64,000 bases of DNA from Arthrobacter sp. CAN_C5 (GCF_017875735.1 NZ_JAGGMZ010000001.1:1426001-1490000), one strand, 5' to 3'. Positions 9,401 through 17,829 are shown, counted from the stretch's first letter. Made by a program: numbers and translations. Notes: generated by a model from the sequence alone, not told the origin.

Positions 9401-9648
9401 GCCGACGACGATTCCAGTCCCTCCACACCGCTCAGAGCAGTCTCGAGCGGTTCGCTGACCTGGCGGTCGAGGTACTCCGGTGAGGCCCCCGGTACCGACG
9501 ACAGGACGGTGATCTGCGGGAACTCGAGCGACGGTATGAGTTCCTGTTTGAGGGAGCCCATCGTGATCACACCGAACACCGAGGCCAGGATGGTGATCAG
9601 TGCAATCAGCGCACGGTTTCGCAGGGAGAGCTGAGCCAGACGGAACAT
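6487..9648 (-). CDS. RND superfamily efflux permease (AcrB/HAE1 type)
   Basis: Proton-driven inner-membrane pump subunit of 1053 residues, full length for the family. The first helix is near residues 10-30; the large periplasmic-type loop starts with FPQITVLSSVPGASPEYLD; a second internal repeat begins around residue 540. The proton-relay aspartates are present in GRVVDDSIVVIEN (about residue 400-410), and the second half carries NAVVLIDLINQYRR. No membrane-fusion partner or outer-membrane channel gene lies nearby, as usual for RND pumps of Gram-positive bacteria such as Bacillus SwrC. It starts 47 bases after the mqo stop on the same strand, so read-through is possible. Substrates (lipids, surfactants or drugs) unknown. 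Confidence 0.92.
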   Translation of the reverse strand: MFRLAQLSLRNRALIALITILASVFGVITMGSLKQELIPSLEFPQITVLSSVPGASPEYLDRQVSEPLETALSGVEGLESSSATSRTGVSTINLMFAYGTDLDRARGQVDRAISTVSPLLPEDVTPQSLAGSIADLPIVFMAVSSDSPLSELNGDLTRLTVPRLQQLEGVRAAEVSGGANQYISILPDQRDLAANDLTVADITTALENNGDLIPVGTLEDGDRSLTIQAGSPIASLDDIRALPLLPDGGTPEAGQTPPTIGSVAEVAVADDDATSVTSVTRTNGTETLALTVTKIPDGDTVAISNLVEELLPQLEAELGNNAEITVIFDQAPFIERSISDLTTEGILGLGFAVVVILVFLLSVRSTLVTAISIPLSLLITFIGLWVTGYSLNILTLGALTIAIGRVVDDSIVVIENIKRHLSYGEDKREAILTAVREVAGAITASTLITVAVFAPIAFVGDLAGELFRPFALTTTIALLASLAVSLTIVPVLAYWFLPAAAPGVDSDQVREDAHEAERKSWLQRGYLPILGTTQRHPVWTLSAGVLVLAGTAAMIPLLQTNLLGNTGQNSFSINQTLEPGSSLDTTVAAASQTEEVLAGFPGVEQVQVTVGNASSGFAARLSGGTSVASFTVITAEDADQEQLQNDIREELESLTGVGDFALSAQQGGLGTSSTIDVDITAPGPDELQAASDAVLAAMQGLDGARDVTSNLAAAQPQVQISVDRAEAVAAGLSEGQIAGLLGGSISPIPGGQVRLETTDYPVLIGEGTEVTSLEQLQDLVLPTPAGPIPLTSVASAVEVEVPLSITSANGERTAQVSITPSEQNLGALTTAVTERLDGVELPAGTTATLGGASAEQAESFAQLFLALWAAVAIVYVIMVATFKSLIQPLILLVSVPFAATGAIALLVITQIPLGLPSLVGMLMLVGIVVTNAVVLIDLINQYRRPHDGSPGLGVEEAIIQGARQRLRPILMTALATIFALTPMALGFTGEGGFISQPLAVVVVGGLVSSTALTLILVPVIYRLVEGRREAREHSRRPEQPSEPPRTGRHALPQ

Positions 9649-9695
9649 GTGCCGTGCCTTCTACTGTTGCCGGCCGGTCAGGGCCCAGGCGGGGG

Positions 9696-11198
9696 TTACT
9701 GGAGCTTCAACACCCGGTCGGTGCGGGCCAGGATGTCTGCGGCGAGGGAGCTGTTCTCGTTGAGCTTCGCGCCGTAGCCGGGGACCATGTCCTTGAGCTT
9801 CGGTTCCCAGGCAGGCAGCTGCGCGGGGAAGCACCGCTTGAGGATTTCGAGCATGATCGGCGCCGCCGTCGAAGCCCCTGGGGAGGCCCCGAGCAGTGCG
9901 CCGACCGAACCGTCAGCCGCGGTGATGACCTCGGTGCCGAACTGCAGCACCCCGCCCTTGCCGGGTGCCTTCTTGATGATCTGCACGCGCTGCCCCGCCG
10001 TGATCAGGTCCCACTGGTCGCCGTCGGCGTCGGGAATGAACTCATTGAGGTAGGTGTTCTTCGCATCGCGGTTCTTCAGTACCTCGGAGATCAGGTACTT
10101 GGTCAGCGGCACGTTGTCCTTGGCGACCGCCAGCATGGGTACCAGGTTTGAGGACCGGATGGAACCCGGCAGATCGAAGAACGACCCGCGCTTGAGGAAC
10201 TTGGTGGAGAATCCGGCGTAGGGGCCGAACAACAGGGACCGCTCACCGTTGACGTACCGGGTGTCCAGGTGCGGCACGGACATGGGGGGTGCGCCGACCG
10301 ACGCCTGTCCGTACACCTTGGCGTTGTGCTGATTCACGATTTCGGGGTTGCCACACTTGAGGAACTGACCGGAGACGGGGAAGCCAGCGAAGCCCTTGCC
10401 CTCGGGGATGCCGGTCCGCTGCAGCAGGTGGAGGGCGCCGCCACCGGCGCCAATGAACACGAAGCGGGCGTTGACAGTCCGTGCCTGGCCGGTGGCCCGG
10501 TTGCGGACCTTGACTTCCCAGCGGCCGTGGGAGCCACGGGACAGGTCGGCGACGTCGTGGTTGTAGTTCAGGTCGACACCATTGGCGTCCAGGTAGCTGG
10601 TGAGTCCTCGGGTGAGGGAGCCGAAATCGACATCGGTTCCGCCAGCCACCCGTGAGGCGGCAACAGGCTGGCCTTCAGCCCGTCCGCTCATCAGCAGCGG
10701 AGCCCAGTCCGCGATGGCTGACGGGTCCTCGGCGTGCTCAATCGTTTCGAAGAGGGGCTGGGACCGCAGGGCTTCGTAGCGTTTGCGCAGGTAGGAAGTG
10801 TTCTTTTCGCCCCAGACAAAGCTCATGTGGGGCACGGGGTTGATGAATCCGGAAGGATCGCCCAGATGCCCGCTCTCCACCATGTGCGCCCAGAACTGCC
10901 GGGACACCTGGAACTGCTCGTTGATGGCGACAGCCTTGGCGGGGTCAACGGTACCGTCGGGGCCGGCAGGGGTGTAGTTCAGCTCGCACAGGGCCGCATG
11001 CCCGGTTCCCGCGTTGTTCCATGGGTCGGAGCTTTCAAGGCCGGCACGGTCGAGGCGCTCGAACAGGGAAATGCTCCAGTCGGGCTGGAGTTGTTTGAGG
11101 AATGCGCCCAGCGTGGCGCTCATGATCCCTCCGCCGATCAGGACGACGTCGGTGTTCTCTGCGGGCAATCCCGCCGGGCTCTTAGCAGTCAACTTCAT
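9696..11198 (-). CDS. mqo: Malate:quinone oxidoreductase
   Basis: Membrane-associated FAD enzyme of the TCA cycle that oxidises malate to oxaloacetate and passes electrons to the quinone pool. The 500-residue product starts its Rossmann fold with [16 protein letters not shown] and has the family stretches [31 protein letters not shown] (in part) and [17 protein letters not shown] near the C-terminus that closes the FAD site. Length equals that of known Mqo proteins. I take ATG 11198; a TTG four codons earlier (11210) is possible and neither has a good ribosome site. Most actinobacteria use Mqo instead of, or together with, soluble malate dehydrogenase. Confidence 0.95.
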   Translation of the reverse strand: MKLTAKSPAGLPAENTDVVLIGGGIMSATLGAFLKQLQPDWSISLFERLDRAGLESSDPWNNAGTGHAALCELNYTPAGPDGTVDPAKAVAINEQFQVSRQFWAHMVESGHLGDPSGFINPVPHMSFVWGEKNTSYLRKRYEALRSQPLFETIEHAEDPSAIADWAPLLMSGRAEGQPVAASRVAGGTDVDFGSLTRGLTSYLDANGVDLNYNHDVADLSRGSHGRWEVKVRNRATGQARTVNARFVFIGAGGGALHLLQRTGIPEGKGFAGFPVSGQFLKCGNPEIVNQHNAKVYGQASVGAPPMSVPHLDTRYVNGERSLLFGPYAGFSTKFLKRGSFFDLPGSIRSSNLVPMLAVAKDNVPLTKYLISEVLKNRDAKNTYLNEFIPDADGDQWDLITAGQRVQIIKKAPGKGGVLQFGTEVITAADGSVGALLGASPGASTAAPIMLEILKRCFPAQLPAWEPKLKDMVPGYGAKLNENSSLAADILARTDRVLKLQ

Positions 11199-11288
11199 CT
11201 CCAGTGGCAAGGGCGCTTAGCTTTGAAGCGTAGCGTCTGGTGGGTTCCTTGGGTAATTGGCACCGCCGGCAGGACGGGGTAGCGGTCA

Positions 11289-13013
11289 TCAGGTGCTCCC
11301 TGCGGGTTCCAGGTCGACGTCGGCCAGATCGATCAGGTTGAACGCCTCGTTCATCACGGGGCTGACCGGGTAGCTGGCGACCCGTTCCGACACTGCCAGG
11401 ACCGAGATGGGGAAAGCCAGTGGGACAGCGGGCAAGCGGCGGGCGATCTGATCGCTGATGTCCTGGTAGGCGGCCACCCGGTCCTCCCCGTTGGGCAGGG
11501 TGCGGGCCCGGTCGATCTTGCTGAACAGCTGGTTGTCCTCGAAGGCGAACTCGTTGGGGGCAGCCCCGAACAGCTGGCCGACAAAGTTGTCGGGGTCCTG
11601 GTAGGTTCCGCTCCAGCCCAGCAGATGGAAAGCGCGGTCGTCGTCGTTCTGCACTGTCTTGACGTACCCGTCGGCCCAGGCGGTGGGGACCGGATCGATG
11701 GTGAAACCGGCGTCCTCCAGCTGTTCCTGCAGGACAGCGAAGACGCCCTCGGGTGCAGGAAGGTAGGGCCGCGACACATCGGTGGGGTAGTGGAAGGGCA
11801 GTGGCTCGCCGTCGTAGCCTGACTCTTCGAGCAGTTCCCGGGCCAGTTCGACGTCGTAGTCGTAGGTGGTGATCTCGTCGTTAGTGACAGCCAGCTTGGG
11901 CGGCGTGAACTGGTCGGCGGGCGCGGTGCCGTCCAGGAACAGGCCGTCGATGACGGCCGGCTTGTCGATGGCGTGCGCAACTGCCTGGCGGAACAGGAGG
12001 CTGTCGACGCCGGGGAAGTCCTGGTTCATGCCGAGGTACAGGATGGAGTAGGGGTCGCGTTGCAGCAGTTGCTGACCCTCCCGGGCCAGGTCTCCGGCGT
12101 TGTCGACAGTGACAAAGTCGTAGCCGTCGATCTGCCCGGTGTTCAGCGCCTCGAGCCGATCATCGGCCAGGGGGAGTGTGGTGAACACCACCGTGCCGAT
12201 CTCGCCGCGGGCACCCCAGTACCCCCTGAAGGAGGTGAGGCGGACCTCACCCTCTTCCCAGCTTTCGAAGGTGTAGGGCCCGGTGCCCACCGGGTTCAGT
12301 GCATACTGCGACATGGCAGTCCCGTTGAATTGCTCGGACAGGTCGTCGGCGGAGAGTTCCTCCAGCGCCTTGGGCGAGGACATCGCGAAGGACGGCATGG
12401 CCAGGGCCGGGATGAACCCGGTGAGCCGACTGTTCAGCGAAATGAGGACCTCGTATTCGCCGAGCGGCTGGCATGACGAGTAGATGGATAGCTCAGGCTG
12501 GTCGGAATAGGCGTTGAACACCGAGCCGAAGGTGATGGTGCTGTCGAAGATCCGGGTCTCCGCTGGCAATGAATACCACCGTTCGAAGTTGGCACAGACC
12601 GCTTCGGCGTTGAACGGCTCACCGTCGTGGAACGTGACATCCTCCCGGAGGCTGAACGCATGGGCCCGGCCGTCGTCCCGCTCGTCCCAGGAGGTGGCGA
12701 GGAGGGGGACGGGTTCCGACGTGAGCGGGTCGATGCCGACCAGGCCTTCCAGTACCTGCCGGGTGACCCGGTAGGACTCGGTATCGGCTACCAGTGCCGG
12801 GTCCAGGCCGGTCGGGTCGGCGGCGGTGCCGAAGGTGAAGACTGCTTCGGGATCCTCGGCGGGGACCGTGGCTGGGGGAGTGGTGGTGGGCGAGCTGGTC
12901 GGCGATGGCAATGGGGTCGCCCCGGTGCACCCGGCGAGGGTGAGGGACAGAACCAGCGCAACTGCGGCGCGGACCGGGCGGGCCCGTCGGGCGGGTTGGC
13001 CAGCAGCGGTCAT
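11289..13013 (-). CDS. ABC transporter substrate-binding lipoprotein, peptide family 5
   Basis: Extracytoplasmic binding protein of 574 residues tethered by a lipid; lipobox LTLAGC with Cys29, followed by a Ser/Thr/Pro-rich spacer. The family 5 signature around residues 70-120 is clear (LVADTESYRVTRQVLEGLVG, then TFHDGEPFNAEAV). Such proteins bind peptides, nickel or sugars. No permease or ATPase genes adjoin it, so it is an orphan receptor that must borrow a translocator. ATG 13013 has AGGAG 9 bases upstream; a start ten codons earlier is less likely because it would place an acidic stretch before the signal peptide. Confidence 0.9.
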   Translation of the reverse strand: MTAAGQPARRARPVRAAVALVLSLTLAGCTGATPLPSPTSSPTTTPPATVPAEDPEAVFTFGTAADPTGLDPALVADTESYRVTRQVLEGLVGIDPLTSEPVPLLATSWDERDDGRAHAFSLREDVTFHDGEPFNAEAVCANFERWYSLPAETRIFDSTITFGSVFNAYSDQPELSIYSSCQPLGEYEVLISLNSRLTGFIPALAMPSFAMSSPKALEELSADDLSEQFNGTAMSQYALNPVGTGPYTFESWEEGEVRLTSFRGYWGARGEIGTVVFTTLPLADDRLEALNTGQIDGYDFVTVDNAGDLAREGQQLLQRDPYSILYLGMNQDFPGVDSLLFRQAVAHAIDKPAVIDGLFLDGTAPADQFTPPKLAVTNDEITTYDYDVELARELLEESGYDGEPLPFHYPTDVSRPYLPAPEGVFAVLQEQLEDAGFTIDPVPTAWADGYVKTVQNDDDRAFHLLGWSGTYQDPDNFVGQLFGAAPNEFAFEDNQLFSKIDRARTLPNGEDRVAAYQDISDQIARRLPAVPLAFPISVLAVSERVASYPVSPVMNEAFNLIDLADVDLEPAGST

Positions 13014-13119
13014 TGCCGTCGTCTCCTCACGCCGTAGCCGCACACGGCGGAAAGTTGATTAGGTTCCTCAGTCTAGGTGATGTTCCTGGGCCATCCGGTC
13101 CCGGGTCGCCACGACGAAA

Positions 13120-13162
13120 GGCTGGGACCCTGAGCACCGTCACGGTGTTCAGGATCCCAGCC
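13120..13162 (-). terminator. Rho-independent terminator of the fasciclin gene
   Basis: A 20-base arm (13120-13139) pairs with 13143-13162 with one mismatch and one G-U pair around a 3-base loop. On the minus strand it is followed by CTTTCG. It lies just after the fasciclin gene stop and before the next gene's start. Confidence 0.7.
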
Positions 13163-13207
13163 TATTTCGCCCTGAAGCGAGGTAGAGGATTCGCCCCAGG
13201 GAGTCGA

Positions 13208-13912
13208 TTACTCGCTAGGAGGCATCAGAACGGTGTCAACCATGTACACGGTTGCGTTCTGGGTCATGACTCCACCACAGACCACTGCTGATCCGTCTTC
13301 CCCGACAGTGATTTCGTCGCCCATGCCCTCAACGGTCAGTTCTGCACCGTTGACGGTCGTGTGGGTTCCGGCGACCTCATCCGGGGACAGCTGGCCGGGA
13401 ACCACGTGGTAGGTCAGGATGCCGCTGAGGAGGTCAGCGTCGGTTCCGAGGGTTTCGAGGGTGGCTTCGTCGATCTTGGCGAAGGCATCGTCGGTCGGAG
13501 CGAAGACGGTGAACTCGTCACCGTTCAGGGTGTCAACGAGGTCAACGTCCGGGTTCAGTTCACCGGAGACTGCCGCGGTGAGCGTGGTGAGGATCGGGTT
13601 GTTTGAGGCAGCGGTTGCTACGGGGTCCAGGGCCATGCCGGCAACTGAGCCGTCGCCTTCTGGGACCTGCTCGGCGTAGCCCTCGCAGCCTGGGCCAACC
13701 AGGTTGGCGGCTGGGTCCATGTCCTCGCCCATTTCCTCTTCCATTGCCGACTCAGTTGCTTCGGGAGCGGCTTCGGTGGTGGTCATTTCCTCGCTGGTCA
13801 TCTCACCGGTGGACTCGGATGCGGTGTCGCCGCCGCCGCATGCTGCGAGGCCGAACATGGCCACAGCAGCAACACCGAGGATGGAGAGCTTACGGCTCTT
13901 GATATTTCCCAT
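13208..13912 (-). CDS. Fasciclin (FAS1) domain lipoprotein, MPT83/MPB70-like
   Basis: Secreted adhesion-type protein of 234 residues. Lipobox FGLAAC with Cys25, then a very acidic and Thr/Glu-rich linker to about residue 75, then one FAS1 domain. The conserved FAS1 blocks are visible: [15 protein letters not shown], the central YHVVPGQL and the terminal [10 protein letters not shown]. Two further cysteines, GPGCEGY and VVCGGV, could form a disulfide as in MPB70-type proteins. ATG 13912 has AAGGAG 7 bases upstream. It has its own terminator (13120-13162) and appears to be monocistronic. FAS1 lipoproteins mediate cell-surface contacts; the ligand is unknown. Confidence 0.93.
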   Translation of the reverse strand: MGNIKSRKLSILGVAAVAMFGLAACGGGDTASESTGEMTSEEMTTTEAAPEATESAMEEEMGEDMDPAANLVGPGCEGYAEQVPEGDGSVAGMALDPVATAASNNPILTTLTAAVSGELNPDVDLVDTLNGDEFTVFAPTDDAFAKIDEATLETLGTDADLLSGILTYHVVPGQLSPDEVAGTHTTVNGAELTVEGMGDEITVGEDGSAVVCGGVMTQNATVYMVDTVLMPPSE

Positions 13913-14166
13913 TGGATTTTCTCCTTCATTGGTGTGACCGGGCGAACTTTGCCGATCAGCTAACTAACTTGTCGAACACATCCTGTCGATGTCTCATAGG
14001 TACTTCGCTCGTGTTCGAACGGAGGATGGGTGGCAATTCCTGAAATCTTCAGATTGGTCGCAGATCAGCGTGAATCCGCGGATTTAGTGGGTCAAATGTG
14101 ACCTACAACGCACCCGCGGGGACCCCTATCCGGGTAACGAAATGGTCACGTCGATGCTGTTAAACA
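13913..14166. other. Intergenic region upstream of the fasciclin gene
   Basis: No gene is seen between the fasciclin start and the terminator at 14167. An inverted repeat TCGAACAC / GTGTTCGA (13972-13979 and 14011-14018, 31 bases apart) lies 60-106 bases upstream of the fasciclin ATG and may be a regulator site. Base composition here is lower in GC than the neighbours. Confidence 0.4.
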
Positions 14167-14198
14167 ACAACACCCCCAGCCGAAGCTGGGGGTGTTGT
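14167..14198 (-). terminator. Terminator downstream of tRNA-Leu
   Basis: Perfect 14-bp stem (14167-14180 with 14185-14198) around a CGAA tetraloop; on the minus strand it is followed by TTGTTT. It sits 48 bases after the tRNA 3' end. Confidence 0.85.
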
Positions 14199-14245
14199 CT
14201 ATCCCGCGACTCATATGTAGTTCATGTCGCGACCCATAACAAAGG

Positions 14246-14327
<82 letters not shown>

Positions 14328-14383
14328 GTTCGACGTTCAGGACAGCCGGGCTGCCAAAACGTCAGCCTCCAGTGTACGCGAAT

Positions 14384-14854
14384 CTATTCGACGCCCAGGT
14401 CCTTGCGGAGTTTGGCCACATGTCCTGTCGCCCGGACGTTGTACTGGGCCAACTGCACCAGACCATCGGGCCCGACGACGACGGTTGAGCGGATCAGCCC
14501 CTCATAGACCTTCCCGTAGTTCTTTTTCTCTCCCCAGGCACCCCACGCCTCGGCTACCGCGTGGTCTTCATCGGACAACAGCGGGAAGGTGAGCTCTTCG
14601 GCGTCGGCGAAGTTGCGGAGTTTGGATACGCCGTCGGGGGAAATCCCCAGTACCGTGTAGCCTGCCCCCGCAAGGGAGGCGAGGTTGTCCCGGAAATCGC
14701 AGGCCTGGGTGGTGCAGCCGGGTGTTGACGCCGCCGGGTAGAAGTACACCACTACGCTCGCATCGGCGTAATCCTTCAGGGAGACGGTGGAACCGTCAAC
14801 GGAGGGCAGAGTGAACCCCGGTGCAGTGTCGCCTGACAATAGTCGTTCAGCCAT
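14384..14854 (-). CDS. bcp: Thioredoxin-dependent peroxiredoxin, BCP/PrxQ type
   Basis: Reduces hydrogen peroxide and organic hydroperoxides in the cytoplasm using thioredoxin. 156 residues, the usual length. The motif ASTPGCTTQACDF carries the peroxidatic Cys47 and the resolving Cys52, spaced as in E. coli BCP, so it is an atypical 2-Cys enzyme working as a monomer. The catalytic-triad Thr (STPGC) and the later Arg (GLIRSTVVV) are present. It is divergent from the MarR-type gene at 15031 with a 176-base gap, so shared regulation is possible but no operator is obvious. Confidence 0.95.
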   Translation of the reverse strand: MAERLLSGDTAPGFTLPSVDGSTVSLKDYADASVVVYFYPAASTPGCTTQACDFRDNLASLAGAGYTVLGISPDGVSKLRNFADAEELTFPLLSDEDHAVAEAWGAWGEKKNYGKVYEGLIRSTVVVGPDGLVQLAQYNVRATGHVAKLRKDLGVE

Positions 14855-15030
14855 TTTCGGTATTCCTTCAGCTATTCATTTCAGTTGCCGTGCACGCGGT
14901 TGCGCTGACACTTTTTCCAAATCGGTAGCTATCATAAGCAAATAGGGTCGTTACGTTCGAAACTACACCCCGTCAGCGGGACCAAGATCAACGCTATGCT
15001 GCTGCATGGCGAGAGGAAGTGCTTTCTTTT

Positions 15031-15546
15031 ATGTCGGACCTGGAGCAATGGCCCACCGGTCGGCTGCTGACAACCGCGGCTCGCCTGGTTGAACATGCCT
15101 GGAATGAACGACTGGTAACGCTGGGCGTAACCCATGCCGGTGTGATCGCGCTGGGCGTCCTCGCCACACAGGGACCGATGACGCAAGCATCGCTCGCGCA
15201 GATCGTCAGGGTCCAGGCACAAACGATGGGCAAAACTTTGTCCCGGCTCGAGACGAGGGGCCACGTCTCACGTACGCGAAATGATCTGGACCGTCGCAGC
15301 CATATGGTTTCCATAACGGATGCTGGCCGCAGTGTCCTGGTTCAGGCAAAGGATATTGAACGCACGCTGGTGACAGGTGAGGGGCTGGTCTCGGACGAGC
15401 TGCGCGACCACCTGCAGGGCCTGATCCGTGAGCTGGGCGCACCCCGCTGGAACACCAGCCTCCCGGTGGCTCCCAACCCCGACGGCTCACTCCCCACCGT
15501 CGGTTTGTCCGACGGGCCGAACGTCGTGGTTGCGGGCGAGTTGTAG
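15031..15546 (+). CDS. MarR family transcriptional regulator
   Basis: A 171-residue winged-helix regulator. The helix-turn-helix covers MTQASLAQIVRVQAQTMGKT (about residues 55-75) and the wing follows at RTRNDLDRRSHMVSITDAG. The N-terminal helices start WPTGRLLTTAARLVEHAWN. The C-terminal 30 residues (after GAPRWN) are an unstructured Pro/Gly-rich tail not needed for the fold. ATG 15031 has AGGAAG upstream at a rather long spacing; an in-frame GTG at 15019 lacks a ribosome site. Close homologues are common in Micrococcaceae from memory; the regulon is not known to me. The divergent peroxiredoxin gene is an obvious candidate target, but many MarR proteins of this type act elsewhere. Confidence 0.88.
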   Translation: MSDLEQWPTGRLLTTAARLVEHAWNERLVTLGVTHAGVIALGVLATQGPMTQASLAQIVRVQAQTMGKTLSRLETRGHVSRTRNDLDRRSHMVSITDAGRSVLVQAKDIERTLVTGEGLVSDELRDHLQGLIRELGAPRWNTSLPVAPNPDGSLPTVGLSDGPNVVVAGEL

Positions 15547-15551
15547 GGCAG

Positions 15552-15589
15552 CTTCACCACACCAGATCCAGCTCACCACACCAGGTCCA
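15552..15589. repeat. 19-bp tandem duplication at the 3' end of the MbcA-like gene
   Basis: Positions 15552-15570 and 15571-15589 are near-identical (two to three differences) and both begin TTCACCACACCAG or its CTCACCACACCAG variant. The copies flank the stop codon and look like a slippage duplication of the last codons. Confidence 0.6.
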
Positions 15590-16001
15590 GGTCGCTGTGC
15601 GCTGCGTACGACAGGCGATCCGGATCATCAAGGACGTCGACGGGCCGGTCTCCGCCGAGATAGCCGTTCGGCGAGCAGAACCATTGCAGCAGGTGCCTGT
15701 CCTTCCATCCTCCAGCGAGGCCGATCGCGGCCACCCTCGCAACCATGGGACGGGCCTGACCAGTGACGGGATCGAACTGGAATCCCGGATAGAGGACGCG
15801 ACCTGCACGGGTGACCACCCCGAGGATCTGCCGTTTCGCTGCAAGGCACCCCGCAGGAGGGGAGCCCGGGCCAACCAACTGGTCTACCTCGGACCCGGTC
15901 AGCATTCCGAATTCGGAGGCAATCGACGCCCAGCGACCGCGGGCCACCCTCCGACTGATCTCACCGGTTCGTAGGTCCCGCAAGACAGGGATGCCCTCCA
16001 T
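15573..16001 (-). CDS. MbcA/ParS/Xre-type antitoxin toxin-binding domain protein (DUF2384-like)
   Basis: A 142-residue protein whose C-terminal half has the pattern of the MbcA/ParS toxin-binding domain: VLYPGFQFDP, a helix around ARPMVARVAAIGLAGG, then LLQWFCSPNGYLGGDRPVDVLDD. An N-terminal helical part (WASIASEFGMLTGSEVDQLVG) would hold the DNA-binding or dimerisation region. In MbcTA and RES-Xre systems this domain neutralises an adjacent NAD-phosphorylase (RES) toxin, but no RES gene is next to it here. Either it is an orphan antitoxin or it has another role. ATG 16001 has no ribosome site and an upstream start cannot be excluded. Reading direction is supported by the domain match on the minus strand only. 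Confidence 0.6.
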   Translation of the reverse strand: MEGIPVLRDLRTGEISRRVARGRWASIASEFGMLTGSEVDQLVGPGSPPAGCLAAKRQILGVVTRAGRVLYPGFQFDPVTGQARPMVARVAAIGLAGGWKDRHLLQWFCSPNGYLGGDRPVDVLDDPDRLSYAAHSDLDLVW

Positions 16002-16075
16002 GCGGCAAACGTACTGCGATTTACGGTTCCCGGGAAGGGCCGGAAGCAACTGCAACCAAACCGGTACCGGGGCAA

Positions 16076-16116
16076 AAAAACCGCCTGACCGATCATGCGA
16101 CGGTCAGGCGGTTTTT
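16076..16116 (-). terminator. Terminator downstream of tRNA-Lys (bidirectional)
   Basis: Perfect 16-bp stem (16076-16091 with 16101-16116) with A/T ends on both sides, so it can stop transcription from tRNA-Lys on the minus strand and from the plus strand. Confidence 0.85.
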
Positions 16117-16122
16117 GTTTGG

Positions 16123-16195
16123 TGCACCCCCCGGGACTTGAACCCGGAACCCTCTGATTAAGAGTCAGATGCTCTGCCAATTGAGCTAGAGGTGC
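16123..16195 (-). tRNA. tRNA-Lys (anticodon CTT)
   Basis: The minus strand gives acceptor GCACCTC / GGGGTGC with one T-G pair, D-loop AGCTCAATTGGCAGAGC, anticodon stem around CTCTTAA with anticodon CTT, and T-arm CCGGGTTCAAGTCCCGG. The sequence CCA follows the discriminator A (16120-16122), so CCA appears encoded. Confidence 0.97.
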
Positions 16196-16277
16196 GTGTT
16201 GTTTTCGGCCCATCGGGCCAACCGCAACAGCATGAGACTCTACCAGCACCTTTGCGGAAACCTGAAATTGGACCTGC

Positions 16278-17405
16278 CTACTCAGCAGCAACGCGGAGGA
16301 TTCGGGACCCCGAGCCCTCATTGGTTGCGATCCACAGCGCGCCATCCCCGCCGTCAATCACATCGCGCAGCCTCCCATGTTCGCCGTCGAAGTGGCTGAC
16401 GGGTGTGCCGGCCGTCCCGGAGTTCAGTGGCACCTGCCAAAGCCGCTCGCCGCGAAGACCGCCGAGGTAGGCGACGTCGTCGACGATCGCCATCCCGCTC
16501 GGTGAGGAGGATGCTGTGGAGGGCCACACCACCTGGGCATCGATGAAACCGTCCCTGCCCGGTGCGCCGGTGACCTCGGGCCACCCGTAGTTCCCGCCGG
16601 GAGTGATCAGGTTCAGCTCGTCGTCCACCTCCGGACCGAATTCAGTCGCCCAGAGCCGCCCGGCCGAATCCCAGGCGAGACCCTGCACGTTCCGGTGCCC
16701 CAGGCTGTAGACAGGTGTTCCCTCCACCGGATTGCCGGGGGCCGGATCGCCGCCCGCCGTGATGCGCAGGATCTTTCCCGCGAGGCTGCCTGGATCCTGA
16801 GCCAGGGGACCGTCGGCGGCGTCGCCGGTTCCCACATAGAGGTAACCGTCCGGCCCGAACTTGATGCGGCCTCCGTTATGGATGTTGGCCTTCGGGAGGC
16901 CCGTCAGCACGTCCTCGGGATCACCCAGTCCGTCGTCGTCGTAGCTGAGGCTGACGATCCGGTTATCGGTCGGGCTGGTCAAGTAGGCGAATACTTCCGG
17001 ATTGGTGGCGAAGTCCCGGCCGACCGCCAGGCCAAGCAACCCACCCTCGCCCGCAGCGGCAATCGAGCCAGCAAGGGAACCAACTTCCGAGACCTGGCCG
17101 TCGACCACACGTCTGATCTCCCCGGATTCCCGCTCCGAGACCAGCACCGATCCGTCGGGCAATGCAGCCATGCCCCAGGGCACCTCGAAACCCCCGGCAA
17201 GCGTGTCAGCGGCGGATAGCGCCGGCAACGCTGTCGCTGATGCGGAGGATGGCGGAGTGGAGCCGGGTCCTGCCGTCGATCCGGCGGAAGACGTCGGACT
17301 CCCGCCGACCAGCGGTGCGGGCTCGGGCGCGGCGCAGGCCGAGATCCCCGCCACCGTCAGCACCGTGACCACAGCAAGGCCCCAGCGCGGCGGGTTGAAA
17401 GACAA
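16278..17405 (-). CDS. PQQ-dependent sugar dehydrogenase (glucose/sorbosone dehydrogenase family) lipoprotein
   Basis: Six-bladed beta-propeller enzyme, 375 residues, exported as a lipoprotein (lipobox GISAC, Cys24, then a Ser/Pro/Ala-rich linker to about residue 60). Family marks are WGMAALPDGSVLVSER in the first blade, GEGGLLGLAVGRDF, the catalytic-type HNGGRIKFGPDGYLYVGTGD, SLGHRNVQGLAWD and FGPEVDDELNLI, which corresponds to the PQQ/metal side. Members oxidise aldoses and pass electrons to acceptors outside the cell; the exact sugar is unknown. Start is TTG 17405, weakly supported by GAGGA about 10 bases upstream that overlaps the stop of the preceding small gene, so translation is probably coupled. 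Confidence 0.9.
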   Translation of the reverse strand: MSFNPPRWGLAVVTVLTVAGISACAAPEPAPLVGGSPTSSAGSTAGPGSTPPSSASATALPALSAADTLAGGFEVPWGMAALPDGSVLVSERESGEIRRVVDGQVSEVGSLAGSIAAAGEGGLLGLAVGRDFATNPEVFAYLTSPTDNRIVSLSYDDDGLGDPEDVLTGLPKANIHNGGRIKFGPDGYLYVGTGDAADGPLAQDPGSLAGKILRITAGGDPAPGNPVEGTPVYSLGHRNVQGLAWDSAGRLWATEFGPEVDDELNLITPGGNYGWPEVTGAPGRDGFIDAQVVWPSTASSSPSGMAIVDDVAYLGGLRGERLWQVPLNSGTAGTPVSHFDGEHGRLRDVIDGGDGALWIATNEGSGSRILRVAAE

Positions 17406-17411
17406 AACGGG

Positions 17412-17711
17412 CTAGTCCTCGGTCCGGCGTGCCGGCGACTCGGGGCCATCGGCGGGCGGTGGGGTCCCGGCCGTCGGACCGTCGGTGGGATCGGGCTCGG
17501 CCGGTGGGCGGTTAGGTCCCGATTCCGGGGCTGAATTCATCACGAGCGGCGGCTGCGGCACGGCGTCGGTGAGGCCATGGGTCATGGTGGGGGCCTCGTG
17601 CTCAAACTCGCCACGCCCAGCGGTGTCGGATGCTCCCGACCGGCGCGCCCGGAACCACCAGAGAGCTCCGATGACGACGACGATCAGCAATACCCAGAGA
17701 GTTACATCCAT
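17412..17711 (-). CDS. Small single-pass membrane protein
   Basis: A 99-residue protein beginning MDVTLWVLLIVVVIGALWWF, one transmembrane helix, followed by a short basic stretch (RARRSG) and a long Pro/Glu/Gly-rich cytoplasmic tail. The basic residues after the helix predict the tail is inside. I do not recognise a named family; proteins of this layout often precede secreted or redox genes in Micrococcaceae without known role. It ends 6 bases before the sugar dehydrogenase start and is divergent from the dehydrogenase gene at 17830. The frame is open upstream to 17840 but overlaps the divergent promoter, so I use ATG 17711. Confidence 0.65.
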   Translation of the reverse strand: MDVTLWVLLIVVVIGALWWFRARRSGASDTAGRGEFEHEAPTMTHGLTDAVPQPPLVMNSAPESGPNRPPAEPDPTDGPTAGTPPPADGPESPARRTED

Positions 17712-17829
17712 GACACAAACCCGCTTCCTGCTGGACAACCGGACTCCTCGACCGTACGACCAACATTCCCAGGTGTCCACCAAACCCGCCGATGTTGTCC
17801 CGCATAGGCAGGACGCTAGGCTTTTGAGG

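Noticed and set aside
9600-10151. 183-codon plus-strand frame at the RND-mqo border
   Set aside because: Antisense to mqo and the start of the RND gene; low-complexity Gly/Leu/Asp/Val composition.
15597-15974. 125-codon plus-strand frame opposite the MbcA-like gene
   Set aside because: Only the minus strand shows a domain pattern; the plus product has none.
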